A stretch of DNA of 64,000 nt, from positions 806,001-870,000 of the forward strand of contig OZ023275.1 in the NCBI GenBank assembly GCA_964007475.1, given 5' to 3'. Below, one piece after another: positions 39,603-52,002 of the stretch (the stretch's first letter is position 1; the number at the start of each line of letters is the position of its first letter). Both the position numbers and the translations under genes were made by a program. The stretch comes from Hybos culiciformis (Eukaryota > Arthropoda > Insecta > Diptera > Hybotidae). Below the pieces are notes generated by a model that saw only the letters and a list, made by a program, of their open reading frames with translations, searched no databases and had not been told where the DNA came from.

Positions 39603-42600
39603 AGCTGTTATCTTTAAAATTATGATCAACAATACCTTTAATATTATTATTCGATTCATTTACTTTTGTCGGGGATTCTGTAGTAAAATAAAATTCGTCA
39701 TCTGTTTCCCATTCGTTTTGATCATGATATGATTCATTAGCATATTCTGTTATGTCACTAGATATGGACTGACAACTTTCGTCTCGGGGAATACCAACAG
39801 TTTTAAATTTCCATATTGGTTGATATATGTTGTAATCATCAGTTTTACCACTATTATTAATTTTTCCATGATTTTGTTGCAAAAAATCTTTCTGTAGATG
39901 TTGATTTTGTGATGTCATTACTAATTCTTGTTTTTGAACTTCAGATTTATTTGATTGAATTGTTATTGACGAATTCGATCGAATCGGTGGTGGTGGTGCT
40001 TTTCTGGTCACTATAATTGGTTGCTCATTTGATTTTATATTAGTTTTTGGAATATTAGCATAAATTTCTGTTACTTGTGAGTCAGTTAATTTTCTCGGTG
40101 CCGGTATTGGTTTCATTTTACCACATGGTTGATTTTTTTGCTCTTCATCATTAACATTTTTTAAATTATTCTCATTTCTGGCCTTCAGAATTTTTCCATA
40201 TTGTGGTTCTTGTTCATCAGAGTATTGAAAAACTTTTCCATAACGGTTTATATTTTTAGATTTTGTGCTTTTCATTGAATCCGTGTTTGATGAAATATCA
40301 CTACTTGAGGCAATCAATAAAGTATTAGATTCTTCAATCATTTTTGCCGATAATTGATTGACCACTGGTAGAGTAACTTTATTTAGATCTATTAAATTCA
40401 CATTTTTCTGTTCTTTTTCAACAATTTTATCATTTTCTACAATCATTTGATCGGTATTAATTTCATTTTTAATTTCAGATTCATGTAAATTTACATAAAT
40501 ATTTTCAAAATTATTTGACCTCCTTTTGCTAAGCTCCTCATCAATAAATGGTATATTTTCATCATCATTATTACAATTTTCACTAGTACTCGTATTTTTT
40601 ATTGTATTATTCATATCAGTATTATTATTAGAATAGTCCTTAGAGCTAAATGATAAAGTTTTATTAATAAAAGTATTTTCAGTTTTCACAATATTTTCAC
40701 TTATTTTATTGGCAACATTTGGTAATATTTCTTTTTTCATTCTTAATTTTTGTCTTTTATTATTTTTTATTAATATACAATTAAAATTTTTAAACCACTT
40801 CAATAGTTCATTACAATTCAAATTTTTGTAATATTCTGAATTTTCTATTAACTTAAAAAATGTGCATAAATTTTTATCATATGAAATAATTATCTTATTC
40901 AAACATTTAGATAACGTAATTGAAATGATAAGATTTTTTAAATTTATATGTTTTAGAAATATTGGATTAATATTTGATGTCACAACAAGAACATCATTGT
41001 CAGCGCCACTGCAATTAATACCTTGACAATAATAATCACTAATTTTATTATCTAACGATTGATCATGAGACTCTGTTAGATCAAAATCTAATTTATTTGA
41101 ATTAACTTCCGAATCAATAGATTCTAAATTTATATAATTGGTATTGTTAGTTGTAATTTCTCGAGATATTATGTCATCACCATCAATAATATTTTTATTT
41201 AATAGAAATTTATCAAATTCAATTAATAAATCACGTAGAAGTTTTGAATCTGCTGGTTTTATAATTGTATTCTCACAAATACCATTACGATTCGGATTTG
41301 TTGATAATAAAGCGCCACCTTTATTGCGCAATATATTCTCTGAACTATTCACGATCACGTCTAATTCACACTGAGCGCTTATATTATTTTCATAATTTTT
41401 ATTAAAAATATTTTCAATTAAACTTTCGCTATCTGAATTATTATTATTGTTGTTGTTGCTGTTGATGTTGTTACTGTCGTTATTGTAGCTTTGCTGTTGT
41501 TCATTCAAATAAATTGCTTTACGTTTCGATCGCAATGTCTCATAATATTTTTCTCTCTCTTTATTTTCTAATTCTGTTGTTGGTTGATGACGACGATACA
41601 AATGTTTATGTTGTTGATTTTCGTGGGATTGCTGTTGTTGTTTACGTTGTAGTTGTTGTTCTTTTTTATCCATAATATTTCGTTTGAATTCTTCTATCAT
41701 GTATTGTTCTTGAATGTATTGTTCAGATAAACAACTGGTAGTTTCATCAATAATTATGGAATCAACAGGTAGAGAATTTATTAATAATGAATATTGAGAT
41801 GTGGTTGTTGTGCTTAATTTCGAACCGAATACAATATTTTTATTATTTATAATATTAAAATTGAGATATTCTGGTTTTTCGGCAACAACAATGCTACTTG
41901 TTGCGCTACTCTGATCATTATTATTATTATAATTATTATTCGATAAATTCGTAAAATTAAAACTACAATATGATGATGTCGGTGAAGTAATTTGTTTAAT
42001 ATGGCAATTACTACTACAGCAATCACAATAATTACGTGATGGTATTGTTTTTGTACTATTTATGCTATCCGTGCATTGATAATCAATTATTTCATAACGT
42101 AATGACGTCATCCATTCGATAGTGCAACGGGGAATTTTAAATGGCAATGGATAATCTTCTTTACACAATCTTTGATAATAATTTATTCCTTTTGATTTTT
42201 CATTAAGTTCTAATTTTGAAATATTCGCAATTTGTGATGCTGATTTAGATCGTCTTACTCGTTTTTCTAAAGAATTTGAATATTTTTCAAGAAATTTTTT
42301 ATTTCTAAGTAAGGTTTTCACACCTTGACTATCAATTAAATTGTCATTAGATTTCTTTAGTTTTCCATAAAGGCCTTCTTTACCAGTATTTTTTTTACTT
42401 TGAGTATTTTTTAATTCACAGATTTTCTGTAAATCGAATGTGTCCTGGGTTCGAAACACATTATCATAACCATCAACATTATGTATAATTTGCAATTTTT
42501 TTGGACCAACTTGTGATGCTGACAACGAGAGTAGCGACGAAAGTGACGATGTAGTATTAGATAATATTTTTTTCGCAGTTTGATCTTGACTATCACCACT

Positions 42601-43269
42601 ACCTTTTGATTTTGCTCTTTTCAATGTATCAATAATACCATGAAAAAATTTTTTAGATTTCCCTTTTTTTTCGCCACAATCAATTAACCGACAACACTGT
42701 GGGCAAACACCATCAATTTGTATTTTACCACATTTTTCACATAAATTTTCATATATATTTTCAATATTTTTTTCTATTTTTTTTCTATCTTTGGTCGAAA
42801 TTTCAGTTGTTTTTTCTTGTAAATATCCATTAATTATGTATTGACAAAATTTACATAAATTTCCTTGTGAATCGAATAAACCGTAACCACAGCCACGGCA
42901 TAAATTCTCATAAATAGGAAAATTTGTTGAATAATTGGCTGTAATATGACTGTTTCGTAAAAATTCGCGTAAAATAAAATTCGATCTAAATATTTGTTTA
43001 TCAAATTTAATAATATTATCTAAATTATTGTCAACAGTAGTAGTTGTCAAATCAATTGTACTCTCAAATGGTAATAATTTTAAATTTGTTTTAGTTATTT
43101 TTGAGGGTGTTGGAGGTGCAGTTGATGAATTAATTAAAGTTTTATAACGTCCACTTCCACCGACGTACTTATAGCGACTGTTAACATAACGATTCTCAGT
43201 ATAATAAGATGTTGTTTGCTGCTGCTGTTGTTGTTGTTGTTGTTTATTTGATGTAAAAGTTCTTGACAT
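34318..43269 (-). CDS. Large RhoGAP-domain protein with N-terminal cysteine modules (6 exons, 1711 aa)
   Basis: A GTPase-activating protein for Rho-family GTPases, expected in cytoskeletal control. Exons on the minus strand are 43269-39049, 36019-35860, 35768-35724 (45 nt), 35186-35165 (22 nt), 35097-34594 and 34501-34318. All introns are GT..AG, and the phases sum to one 1711-residue frame. The RhoGAP domain spans about 1516-1705: VPKFVVVC, the arginine-finger loop GIYRASG (Arg1556), LLKLFFRELKTPLIP, and NRMPPSNLAIIWGP with the conserved Asn. It most resembles the ARHGAP9/12/15/27 type, but I see no clear PH, WW or SH3 domain. The N-terminus has a Gln run (10-18) and two CxxC..CxxC modules, each preceded by IYENLC (Cys124/127/139/142 and Cys177/180/189/192). 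The long middle is disordered, with Asn runs near 605 and 1230. PxxP stretches near 1050, 1093 and 1355 could bind SH3 domains, and IYVNL and IYANI could be phosphotyrosine sites. The 4.2-kb first exon has the start ATG just after a poly-A stretch. The fly ortholog was not identified with certainty. Confidence 0.92.
35296..35344. repeat. Hairpin in a RhoGAP intron
   Basis: Left arm 35296-35315 and right arm 35326-35344 are inverted copies (about 19 bp with one bulged T) around a 10-nt loop. It sits in the 537-nt intron before the 22-nt exon. It may be a transposon remnant, or may affect recognition of the micro-exon. Confidence 0.75.
36020..39048. other. First intron of the RhoGAP gene
   Basis: Intron of 3029 bp between the GTAAGA donor at 39048 and the acceptor TTTTACAG at 36020. 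It contains an antisense-free minus frame at 37025-37225 (66 codons) that is probably chance, since it neither has an acceptor nor matches the phases of the gene. Otherwise AT-rich with no repeat of note. Confidence 0.8.
39565..39598. repeat. ATT/AAT trinucleotide run coding for poly-Asn
   Basis: About eleven ATT units in the coding strand complement give an uninterrupted Asn run near residues 1222-1235 of the RhoGAP protein. Such runs are common in insect regulatory proteins and are prone to length variation. Confidence 0.85.
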
Positions 43270-43447
43270 TCTTTTTTTTTTTTTTTCTTTATATTTGTTC
43301 GCTTAATTACATATGTATCTTTATTTATTTAGTTTTTTTTTTTTTGTTATTATGTATTTGTTGTTATTCCAAAGCTAATTTAAAATGAATTTTATTGTGA
43401 GTTTTTTTTTCCTAAATATAAGTGAGTCATTGATTAGTTTTTGATAT

Positions 43448-43500
43448 CAGTAGACGTCGACGATGGAGGACAACGGGGCAGACGATAACAGATGGAGAGA
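43448..43500 (-). promoter_or_regulatory. GC-richer patch, probable promoter or 5' UTR of the RhoGAP gene
   Basis: About 50 bp of mixed composition with several CG dinucleotides (TAGACGTCGACGATGG on the plus strand), 180-230 bp upstream of the RhoGAP start codon. It stands out sharply in an 80% AT neighbourhood. The plus strand has a 16-codon frame here that is probably chance. An acceptor-like site (CTTATATTTAG) on the minus strand at about 43412 suggests the region may be a spliced 5' leader. Confidence 0.35.
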
Positions 43501-46500
43501 ATTTTATGTATAATTTTAATATGCTTGTTTTCGGATTATTATTATTATTATTTTAATTTTTTTTTTATAATATAGACGGGACGGATATGCGGTGATGTAA
43601 AATTTAAAATATGTTAAAATAACATTTATTTATTTTATGCTTATATTTTCTTTTTATTTGGCACACAGTCAACCTTATTATTATTATATTTTAACAAAAA
43701 AAAAAAACGCGAATTTGTCTATATTAGGTGAAGTTTTTATTATATTCGATAATGAATTTAAAGTTTCGTTTTTTTTTTTTAATTATAATTTGCTATCTAT
43801 AAAACATAAAAAAAAAATTATTGAGCCCATTTTTAATGTGTAACTAAAATTTAATAAAACATTTTGGAAAATTTCAATTAAAAAAGAAATAAAAAACAAA
43901 ATAATGATAAGAGTCTGCTTACAAAACACAAAGTTCAAAAACTAGATAAAACCTGCAATCAAAATTTTATTGAATCGTATACTCTTATCCATATGAATAA
44001 TTTCATTGATCGAAAATAAATAAAAACAAAATAATAAATAAATAATAAATCTTCTGGGGGTGTGTTAAGGTCAATTATGGTTTCTCTTTTTTGTAAAATT
44101 CGAGTTAGATTATAAAATTAGCTCAATATATATATAGTGTGGACTACATTATCATTTAACTCAATTTTCGAATTTTCAATGTAGTATATGAAAGAATTTC
44201 GCAGACATACACTTGACAGACTTAAATAAAAAATAATTAAACTTTTATTCTAATTTATTAAAATTTAATCAAACCGTATATAAAAAACTTTAAGATAATT
44301 CACAATATATATTAGTACTGGAAAAAGATAGTATACATATTGAATATTCCATTCATTCATTCCAGTCCAGACATAATGCAATTTACTTTAATAAATTTTA
44401 CATTAATAAATAATATTATATGTACAGTTAAATTAAATTAAATGAATTTTTTGTATTCTCGTCATATTATTTTATATTAAATAAAAAAAAATATTAATTA
44501 TGTATTTATAAACAAGATGACATTTTAAAATATAATAATATTAAATTTTAAGCGTCGATATCAAAATAAAAATTGTAAAAACAAGTTAAAAGTTTAAATT
44601 CGAAATATGTAAGTAAATCTTTGTTAAGCATATGTTCCCGAAATATTTAAATTGGCGCCAAAAGACTTCCAAAGATAGAATAAAATCTTTAACTAAGATT
44701 TGAGTGTACTGTATTTATATTCATTAGTGAATTTTATATGAAAGAACCTTCTAAGATATTTCTGTTTATAAATAAAAGTATAAATTTTTTTCATTGTAAA
44801 TGGAAAATAATTTTTGATTAATCTCGCGGTTTATTTTTGTTTTTTTTTTTTTAATAAACAAAGGTTAATGTGTTTTACTTTCATGTTATGAGAGTAAAAA
44901 TTTATTGCAACAACCTATAATTTAATATTATATGACTAATTAAAAAATATGAGATTTATTTTCGCTATCAACTAACAAGTGCTTTCTTTTTATTTTATTT
45001 TAAATTTTTTAATTATGTGCTTGTAGCAATGTTTATGTACTGTACATAAACATTTCAAATAAATGTGGTACCTTTAATAAATACATGAACAATAATAATA
45101 AAATAATAAAAAAAATTGTAAACCCACGACATTTCATGAACTTTTTTGTTTCGACTACGAGAGAACTTGGATTATCATAATAACCTCAAATAATTATAAT
45201 GGTTTATTTTTGTATTTATTTTTTATCCTTGTATACGGAAAGATATAATCAGGGCTGGACTGACCGATATCCAATATTTAGATTATTAACTTGACCCAGT
45301 ATACTATAGTTAATGTGTGTCTTCATTTTCATTTCACGTTCACTCAAAGTTTTATTTTTATTCTAAAATCATAATTTTAAGCTGTTAATATTTAGTATAT
45401 AGTCGGGTTTTGTGGATCAAAATTTTTGAATTTTCCGGCGGACCTTAATTATACACCGTTCAACACTGGAATTAATTAATTTTTGTTATAAAAGGTTTTA
45501 AATTTTTTTATTTTTAATTATAAGTAATATTAAAAGGTAATTATAATCATGTTTCTAATCTAACTACAGAATAATTATCCAACTTCCGATAGTATGCATA
45601 AAAAATAATTGTCGTACCTGTACTTAAGACCTTAGATTATGTAATATGAACAATATTCAGGGGAATTTTACTGAGGGATAGTGTCATTTAAACATAAGAG
45701 TATATATGTTTAGTTAATAATGTTTCAATCTCGTGCGCATTTATGTTTAAATTCTTCACAGAGTATACGGCTCTCTAAACGAACAATGGATGAACTTAAG
45801 CCTGAATCGCAAACTTTATACTTTATATGATACAAGCCAATATTCTAGAATAATTACAAAAAACCTCCAAGAAAAAAAAAACAACAAAACTTTTCCACTT
45901 GATCCCAAAAATAAATTAATCTCTTCATGCAACATTTTGTGCAGAAATTTGAAAACCAAAATAAAATTTTACATTAATTAATCAATTAAACATTTTAACC
46001 TCTGAACTACCACACCCAAACAAGCCAAGAAATTAATAAACATATGGGAAACATTTTTTCTTATACAATATTTATTAATTAACTCTCTCACTGACATTGG
46101 TTTGAATAAAGGTTAACCATCAAAAATAAGCTCAATAATATCATAATATTATTTATCAATTTTTTCTATATATAATGTAGAAAGATTAAGTTATTTTATT
46201 TATCGTAATTGATTGATTTTTAAATTCATCAACTCTATAATTATTTTTATGCAAATTTAATTTAAAACAAATTTTTATTGAATTTAATTTGTGACTAATT
46301 AGAATAATTTTTTTTTTTTTTATTTAAAAAACAAAACAAAAATATCAAATAAAAGTTTTATTTAAATAAATTTTGTACGTCTAACCGTCTTTGTGTATTC
46401 AATCAAACTGAGAAAAAATTTTGTACATGATTTATCCAATTATTTTTATATTTTATATTCAGAAAATATATTTCGCAAAATAAAAACATTTTGTCTGTGC

Positions 46501-47379
46501 GCGCGTTACTTTATAGAATAATTTTCCATATAAAAATATTATAAATTCAAAGCTATTTATATTAATCTTAAAAAAAACACACAAAATTCATTAAATCAAA
46601 AAGAATATTCTGCTCTTAATAAATTTAAGACCCTTTAGTAATGTGAGAATTTATTCACAAATAATGAAAACAAAAAAAAAAAAAAAAATTTATAATTTTT
46701 TTTTTTAATATCAAAATGTTTAAATAAATGAATGATGTATATTATGTATTGTACAACAATAAAATAATGCTGGATGCTGGTAATTTTAATCGACGATATT
46801 ATTTCGTCAGAAATGAATTAAAATAAACTCTGTATTTTTGATTGAAGAATTTTAGCATTCGAATTTCTTGCAAAGTTTGGTACAAAAATTTGTCAAAGTA
46901 ATTTACAGGTTTCAAAAGGAAAACTTAATGATAAATTTTCCTTTTTTTTTACTCATTGATTCTAAAATGTTAATAAGAAAATCTTAATCATTCAAAAACG
47001 AAAAAAAATAAAATTAGACTACAGAGTCACATAATCGTTTTATTCATAAGATATTTCATTCAAAGAAATTATCTTTCGAACAAATTAATTTTTTATTTGT
47101 TTTTCTTTTTATTAAAAAAACACAATCAAAAAAATTTTAAATATATGTGTTTAACAAGTGCTACAAACACTGCTGCTAATAAAATGTTTTTTTTTTTTTA
47201 TTTTAACTTTTATTTATGGTATTTCTGCTGATTATTTTTTAGAAGAAAAAATTTTTAAGTTAAGTTTTTTTTTATAAAAACATATTTTTTTTTTCATTCA
47301 AAATTTTTCTACTTAGTTAATTCTTTTTAAATATTACGATTGTCGAAAAATTCAAATCCATTAAATTTAATTTACTTAC
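43501..47379. other. AT-rich upstream region, no gene supported
   Basis: Probably upstream or leader-intron sequence of the RhoGAP gene. A plus-strand frame at 45790-45981, extendable upstream to an acceptor-like TTCTTCACAG at 45761, reads MNLSLNRKLYTLYDTSQYSR but has no recognised domain and is weakly supported. A perfect hairpin lies at 45028-45054. Confidence 0.45.
45028..45054. repeat. Perfect 12-bp inverted repeat, 3-nt loop
   Basis: AATGTTTATGTA at 45028-45039 and its reverse complement at 45043-45054. No role evident. Confidence 0.75.
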
Positions 47380-47452
47380 CTACAAGGTTTCATCAACAAT
47401 TTTTTCTCTTGCCAACCTTACTTTCGGACTTAACGCTTGATGTACGCTCTAG
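47380..47452 (-). other. Candidate 5' non-coding exon
   Basis: A 73-nt, less AT-rich segment with an acceptor-like TTGTTTAG before it and a near-perfect donor TTGTAG|GTAAGTAAA after it on the minus strand. It lies 4.1 kb upstream of the RhoGAP start codon on the same strand, so it could be a leader exon of that gene. Its longest frame is 19 codons. No coding claim is made. Confidence 0.3.
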
Positions 47453-48381
47453 CTAAACAATTTAGAGATCTTATGCTCAGATATTCAATGTCTATACATA
47501 CTTTTATGTTTTATGTATTATGTTCGAGAAACATCAATATTTTTCTATTATTGTGTTCCTAAAAACTTTCGCATAAATTATAAGTATCTATACTCCCGAA
47601 CAAAAATTAATAAAACCACCAGATAAAAATATTCAGTAAAAAATTTCATGAAAACTAATCTACAGAATACTCCAAAAATAGCATAATTTATGAATAACAT
47701 TTAAAATTCATATGAAAATTGTCCACAACAATTGGGATCATTGTGTATTTAATTAATTAAGTTCAAGAGATCACAAACACAAATAAATGTATGAGTAAAA
47801 ATTATAATAAAATGAAGCAAAAAAATCAAATTGATGACTTGATGAGCAATATATTTCTTGGTTATTTCTTTAAATTCTGATAGAGAAAACTTAAGTTGAT
47901 AATATTTTAGAGAAAAAAAAAATTAATGAAAAAAATTGACGTACCAGCAGAATTTTATAATTTTAATAGAAAATAAGAAGGGTTTTTTTTAATTTATATA
48001 CTCAGTACTAACTGTTAAATGTGTAAGGAATACTGAAATTGTTTTCTAATTGTAATATATTAGTATAGAAATTTTTTTATCAATGAATTTGATATTACTA
48101 TATGAAATCACAATAAAATTTACCAGAAATTAACAAAAAAATAATTTTTATAATTAGAAAACGAAAGTAAAGTTTACATAAGGTTTCATCTTCTTTTATT
48201 TACGTTTAAAGTTATGCACTCATAATATATACTAATAATATAAACTTACACGTTAAAAGTTAAATTTTTGTTTATTTTTGAATCAAGAAGTTCGAAAGAT
48301 CTTTTTTACGTTTTCACTGAAAATTATTATTATTAATAAATTATTATTAATAGTAACGTGAAAGCAATTATTTAAAATCAC

Positions 48382-48404
48382 AATGTAAACTTTCAGTTTA
48401 CATT
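48382..48404. repeat. Perfect 10-bp inverted repeat, 3-nt loop
   Basis: AATGTAAACT, TTC, AGTTTACATT. It lies about 70 bp beyond the stop of the candidate exon at 48475-48646 and could form a small hairpin in its 3' region. Confidence 0.7.
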
Positions 48405-48474
48405 ACTATCTACTAATACAACTTAAGAAGTGAGGGCTCTAAAAACTTTACAAAAATCCTCACAAAACTTCAAT

Positions 48475-48646
48475 TTAATAAAAACGTTGACATCCTGCGG
48501 CTTTGCAATGCGCACAATATATTGCTAGTCTTTTATTTAATTTTGGCAGAACTATCAAGAGATAATCATTTCTTTCAATTTCCAGTTCATTTTTCTTCAA
48601 TTGAATTGTATTAAATTTTTCCGAAGATTTAAGTTTAACTGTTACC
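48475..48646 (-). CDS. Candidate terminal coding exon, product unknown
   Basis: After a clear acceptor (TATTCCTATAG) on the minus strand, one frame stays open for 56 codons to a TAA at 48475. The product reads VTVKLKSSEKFNTIQLKKNE, then ELEIERNDYLLIVLPKL, and ends CAHCKAAGCQRFY. The amino-acid mix, with Glu, Asp, Leu and a CxxC pair, is much more protein-like than the chance frames nearby. The exon would begin in phase 2. No upstream exon could be fixed; candidates between 48.7 and 49.3 kb do not join cleanly. Family not recognised. Confidence 0.35.
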
Positions 48647-51600
48647 CTATAGGAATATAATTATGTTTAATTTAAATTTTACAATTCAAAGCTTTTACAA
48701 GTACAAATTGCAAAAAATAATTAAATATTCATAACTGCATTTATATTTTAATTTGTTTTTTGATGCCAAGTCGAAAGCCATATAAGATGTTCACATAACC
48801 TCTACAATGGTTAAAAATGATAAAAACAAAATTGGATTTACAACTGCATGCTTGAAGTGATGTTGAATTTAATACTGATATTTTTTACACAATTTATTTT
48901 TTTTTATATACATGTAGTGCACATTATGTACATAAATATGTATTGCCTATTTTTATAAATAAAACGAAATTTATGCACTATCAAGCAATCAATAAATACA
49001 TAGCATGATTGTTAAGAAAATTCAGTTTATATTTTTTTTTTGCAGTATTTAGATTTTATATTTTTCACTATAAAATAATTAAATTTCAAAACAAATAAAA
49101 ATGGGGAAAAAACTATATATGTACATACATGAATAAATGTATCTGGTCAAAGTTAAATATTTGCATTGTGGGCGATCGTTCAAATAAATTACAATACAAC
49201 AGGCTCTTTATTTGCATCATTTGAAACATATTTTGCAAAGCAGAAAAAAATAGTGCGTCTTTAACCCTGTAATAACCGAATAGTATACATGCTGTTTTAA
49301 AAAAAAATTATTTCAAGTATCTTATTCTAGAAAATTTTTAAAAACTAATTGTTTTTAAATGTAAATTCTAATAAATTTCTATAAAATGCATCAGAACTGT
49401 GGTAAAACATATAAATAACAAATATAACAATTATCTTAATTTTATCCTGATCCAATATTCAATTGAAAAATATCGTTGTTGTAGGTACACCCGGGATTAT
49501 TGAAATAAATATACATATATAATTTTAAGATAAATAATAGTTTTATTTAATTTTTATTTTCCAATGGAAAACTTGTTTCTCCGAAAGCTAGAAATTATTC
49601 AATTTTTAATCTTAATGATGAGATTGAAATAAAGCTACGGATTATGTATCTTTTAGAACAACTCATGTCAATATTATTTCCGTTTCAATATTTTCTCATA
49701 ATGTAACATAAGGATTAACAATATTTTCATTTCATTCTAAATGAGTATTTAAAAAAAAAACATAAGATGCAAATTCCATTAATAACTTATCATTTTTTTC
49801 ATCTTTGCAAAAAATTTTCATCGGAAATTATGAAATGAAAGTCCAATGTGTAATTCAATTATTCTTGGCAAATGTGTAGTGAAAATAAGAAAAAGCCGAC
49901 AATAAGAAAATAATGTGAGATCAAAATTTTCATGAATTGTATTAAATTTTTGAATTCAAAGAAACTCTTTTTTAATTGACCATGCAAAATGTTCATTTTT
50001 AAATTCAGATAATTGAAATTTTTATATTAGCAAGCACCAGATGCCCGTACCATTTATTAATTAAAATAAAAGAAATCCACTTATGTTATGCAAATTCTAA
50101 TGTTCTTAAGTAATTAAAATAAATTTGTACAAAATATAATTTGAAGTCTATATAGAATAATCTAAATTAGTACCATTTTTAAGCATACAATAAACATTTT
50201 CCATTATAAGACAGAGTTCATATTAAATACTATTTGGACGCATAGTTTGATTTGATTAAAAGAGAAACACCATAAATTTTGTAATTTATTTTATCTGATG
50301 GTGTCTCTATCTCGGGAAATGTTTTGAAATCTCTGAAGATAAAATAGTAAAATTTCTTATATACTTATCTATTTGACTTTTTCACCGTTTTCCGAGAGTC
50401 AAGACAACAAATTTCAATTAAAGAAATTTCCAAAAAAAAAAACTATGATAGTTATTTTGCGATAATGTGAAATTTAATATAAGTACATTATGTAAATCAT
50501 AATATGTATTTCAAATATTTTGTTTTCAGTACACATGTATTAGAAACATAATTCACATTTTTTTTTTAATTTTAAATAATTTATCAGTATGGTTTTATAT
50601 TCCATAAAAATTGTGTTTCAATTTATTGTAAATTTTTAACCACAGCATATGAAAAAAAAATTCTGCTAATGAAAAACTTCAATAAAACTGGCATACATGT
50701 CAATAAAATGATGAGTATATTTATATTACATACAAAATTGTAATATAAAATTGTAATATAAAATATAGTGAAATTTAAAAATATTTAAAGCAATATTTTT
50801 ATTTCAATTTTTTTTATCAATTTGTAAAAACTTTATGCAACAATAAAAATAGTAATTAAAATCCATTGAATTAATTTTTTTCAAGCAATCATTTTACATT
50901 AAAAGAAAAATCCATAAAATCTTTAATTTTATTTTATTTTGTAATGAAGCTTAAAAATTATTAAAAAAAAAAAAATACGTATACTTTTTACTTTTTTTTT
51001 CTTCAAATAATCAATTGGTGTTAATTGGACTTTTTTTGTGATAATAATTTTTGTTTTCAAATTGGAAATTTTTATATTTTGTTCGACATAGAAGGTCAAC
51101 ACAAAAAAATTGTCAAAGTTAATTGACAATAGTAAATTACATTTAGTTTTTTAAGTGCAATTTCAGAGTTTAATGTTTTTTTAACTCCCCATTAAATTGT
51201 GAATCATTCATTAAGCAAAATGTATTAAAGTTTTATTTTTCGCTTTTTTATAGATATTCATAAATGCTTTATATATACATATTTATGTATATTATTTGGT
51301 TTTAGCCACCTTTTCGTAAATTAACAAAAAAATTGTTTTAAAAAAAAGTTCATAGTTTAATTATAATTTCCAATTATTTTCTCTAACATATCATATTTAA
51401 AATTGATTTATTTCTAAAATTATATTAATAATTAAAAAATTTGCTACGTCGTATTATAGTTGTCCTGAAATATGTATACATACTTAATAAATCTTGAAAT
51501 CTTTCCCGAGCTCTAGGAACTGATAGTATTTTATAGTGTTGTTTAAATAATACAAATTATAAGTTTTGGTGTTTTACTAATTTGAAGAAAAAATAATTTT

Positions 51601-52002
51601 AACTAAAGTTTTTTATTTAGTATTGGCCAGTTTTTTTTTTTAATCTCTCCTTATTTAGAAAATTTTTCATCAAATGAAGATTATTTATTTTTCCAACAAA
51701 ACAATTTTGAAACGATGGAAAATTATATCAATTGTTACAATAAAAAAAAAACCCAATACACTATGAGTGCATAGAAAAACATAATGAGTTCATAGAAAAA
51801 AATAATGTTAGAATTATAATATGTAAAGTGGGTTTGAATTAATTGAACTGATAATATTTTCAACATCATATATAAATAATTTTTTTTTTATAATTAGTTT
51901 TATTTTGTGTGAACTTTTAATGCTCATAAAATCATAAAATTGTGTAGACAATGAAAAAGTTCAAAAATTGTATTCTTCAGTAGATTGTAGATTGTAGATT
52001 AT

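Noticed and set aside
39474..42599. Frames 39474-39659, 41138-41374 and 42411-42599
   Set aside because: Other-frame shadows of the 4.2-kb RhoGAP coding exon.
49085..49290. Open minus-strand frame of about 64 codons after a TTATTACAG site
   Set aside because: Many such frames are expected by chance in this composition, the start is within a poly-T run, and no partner exon joins it.
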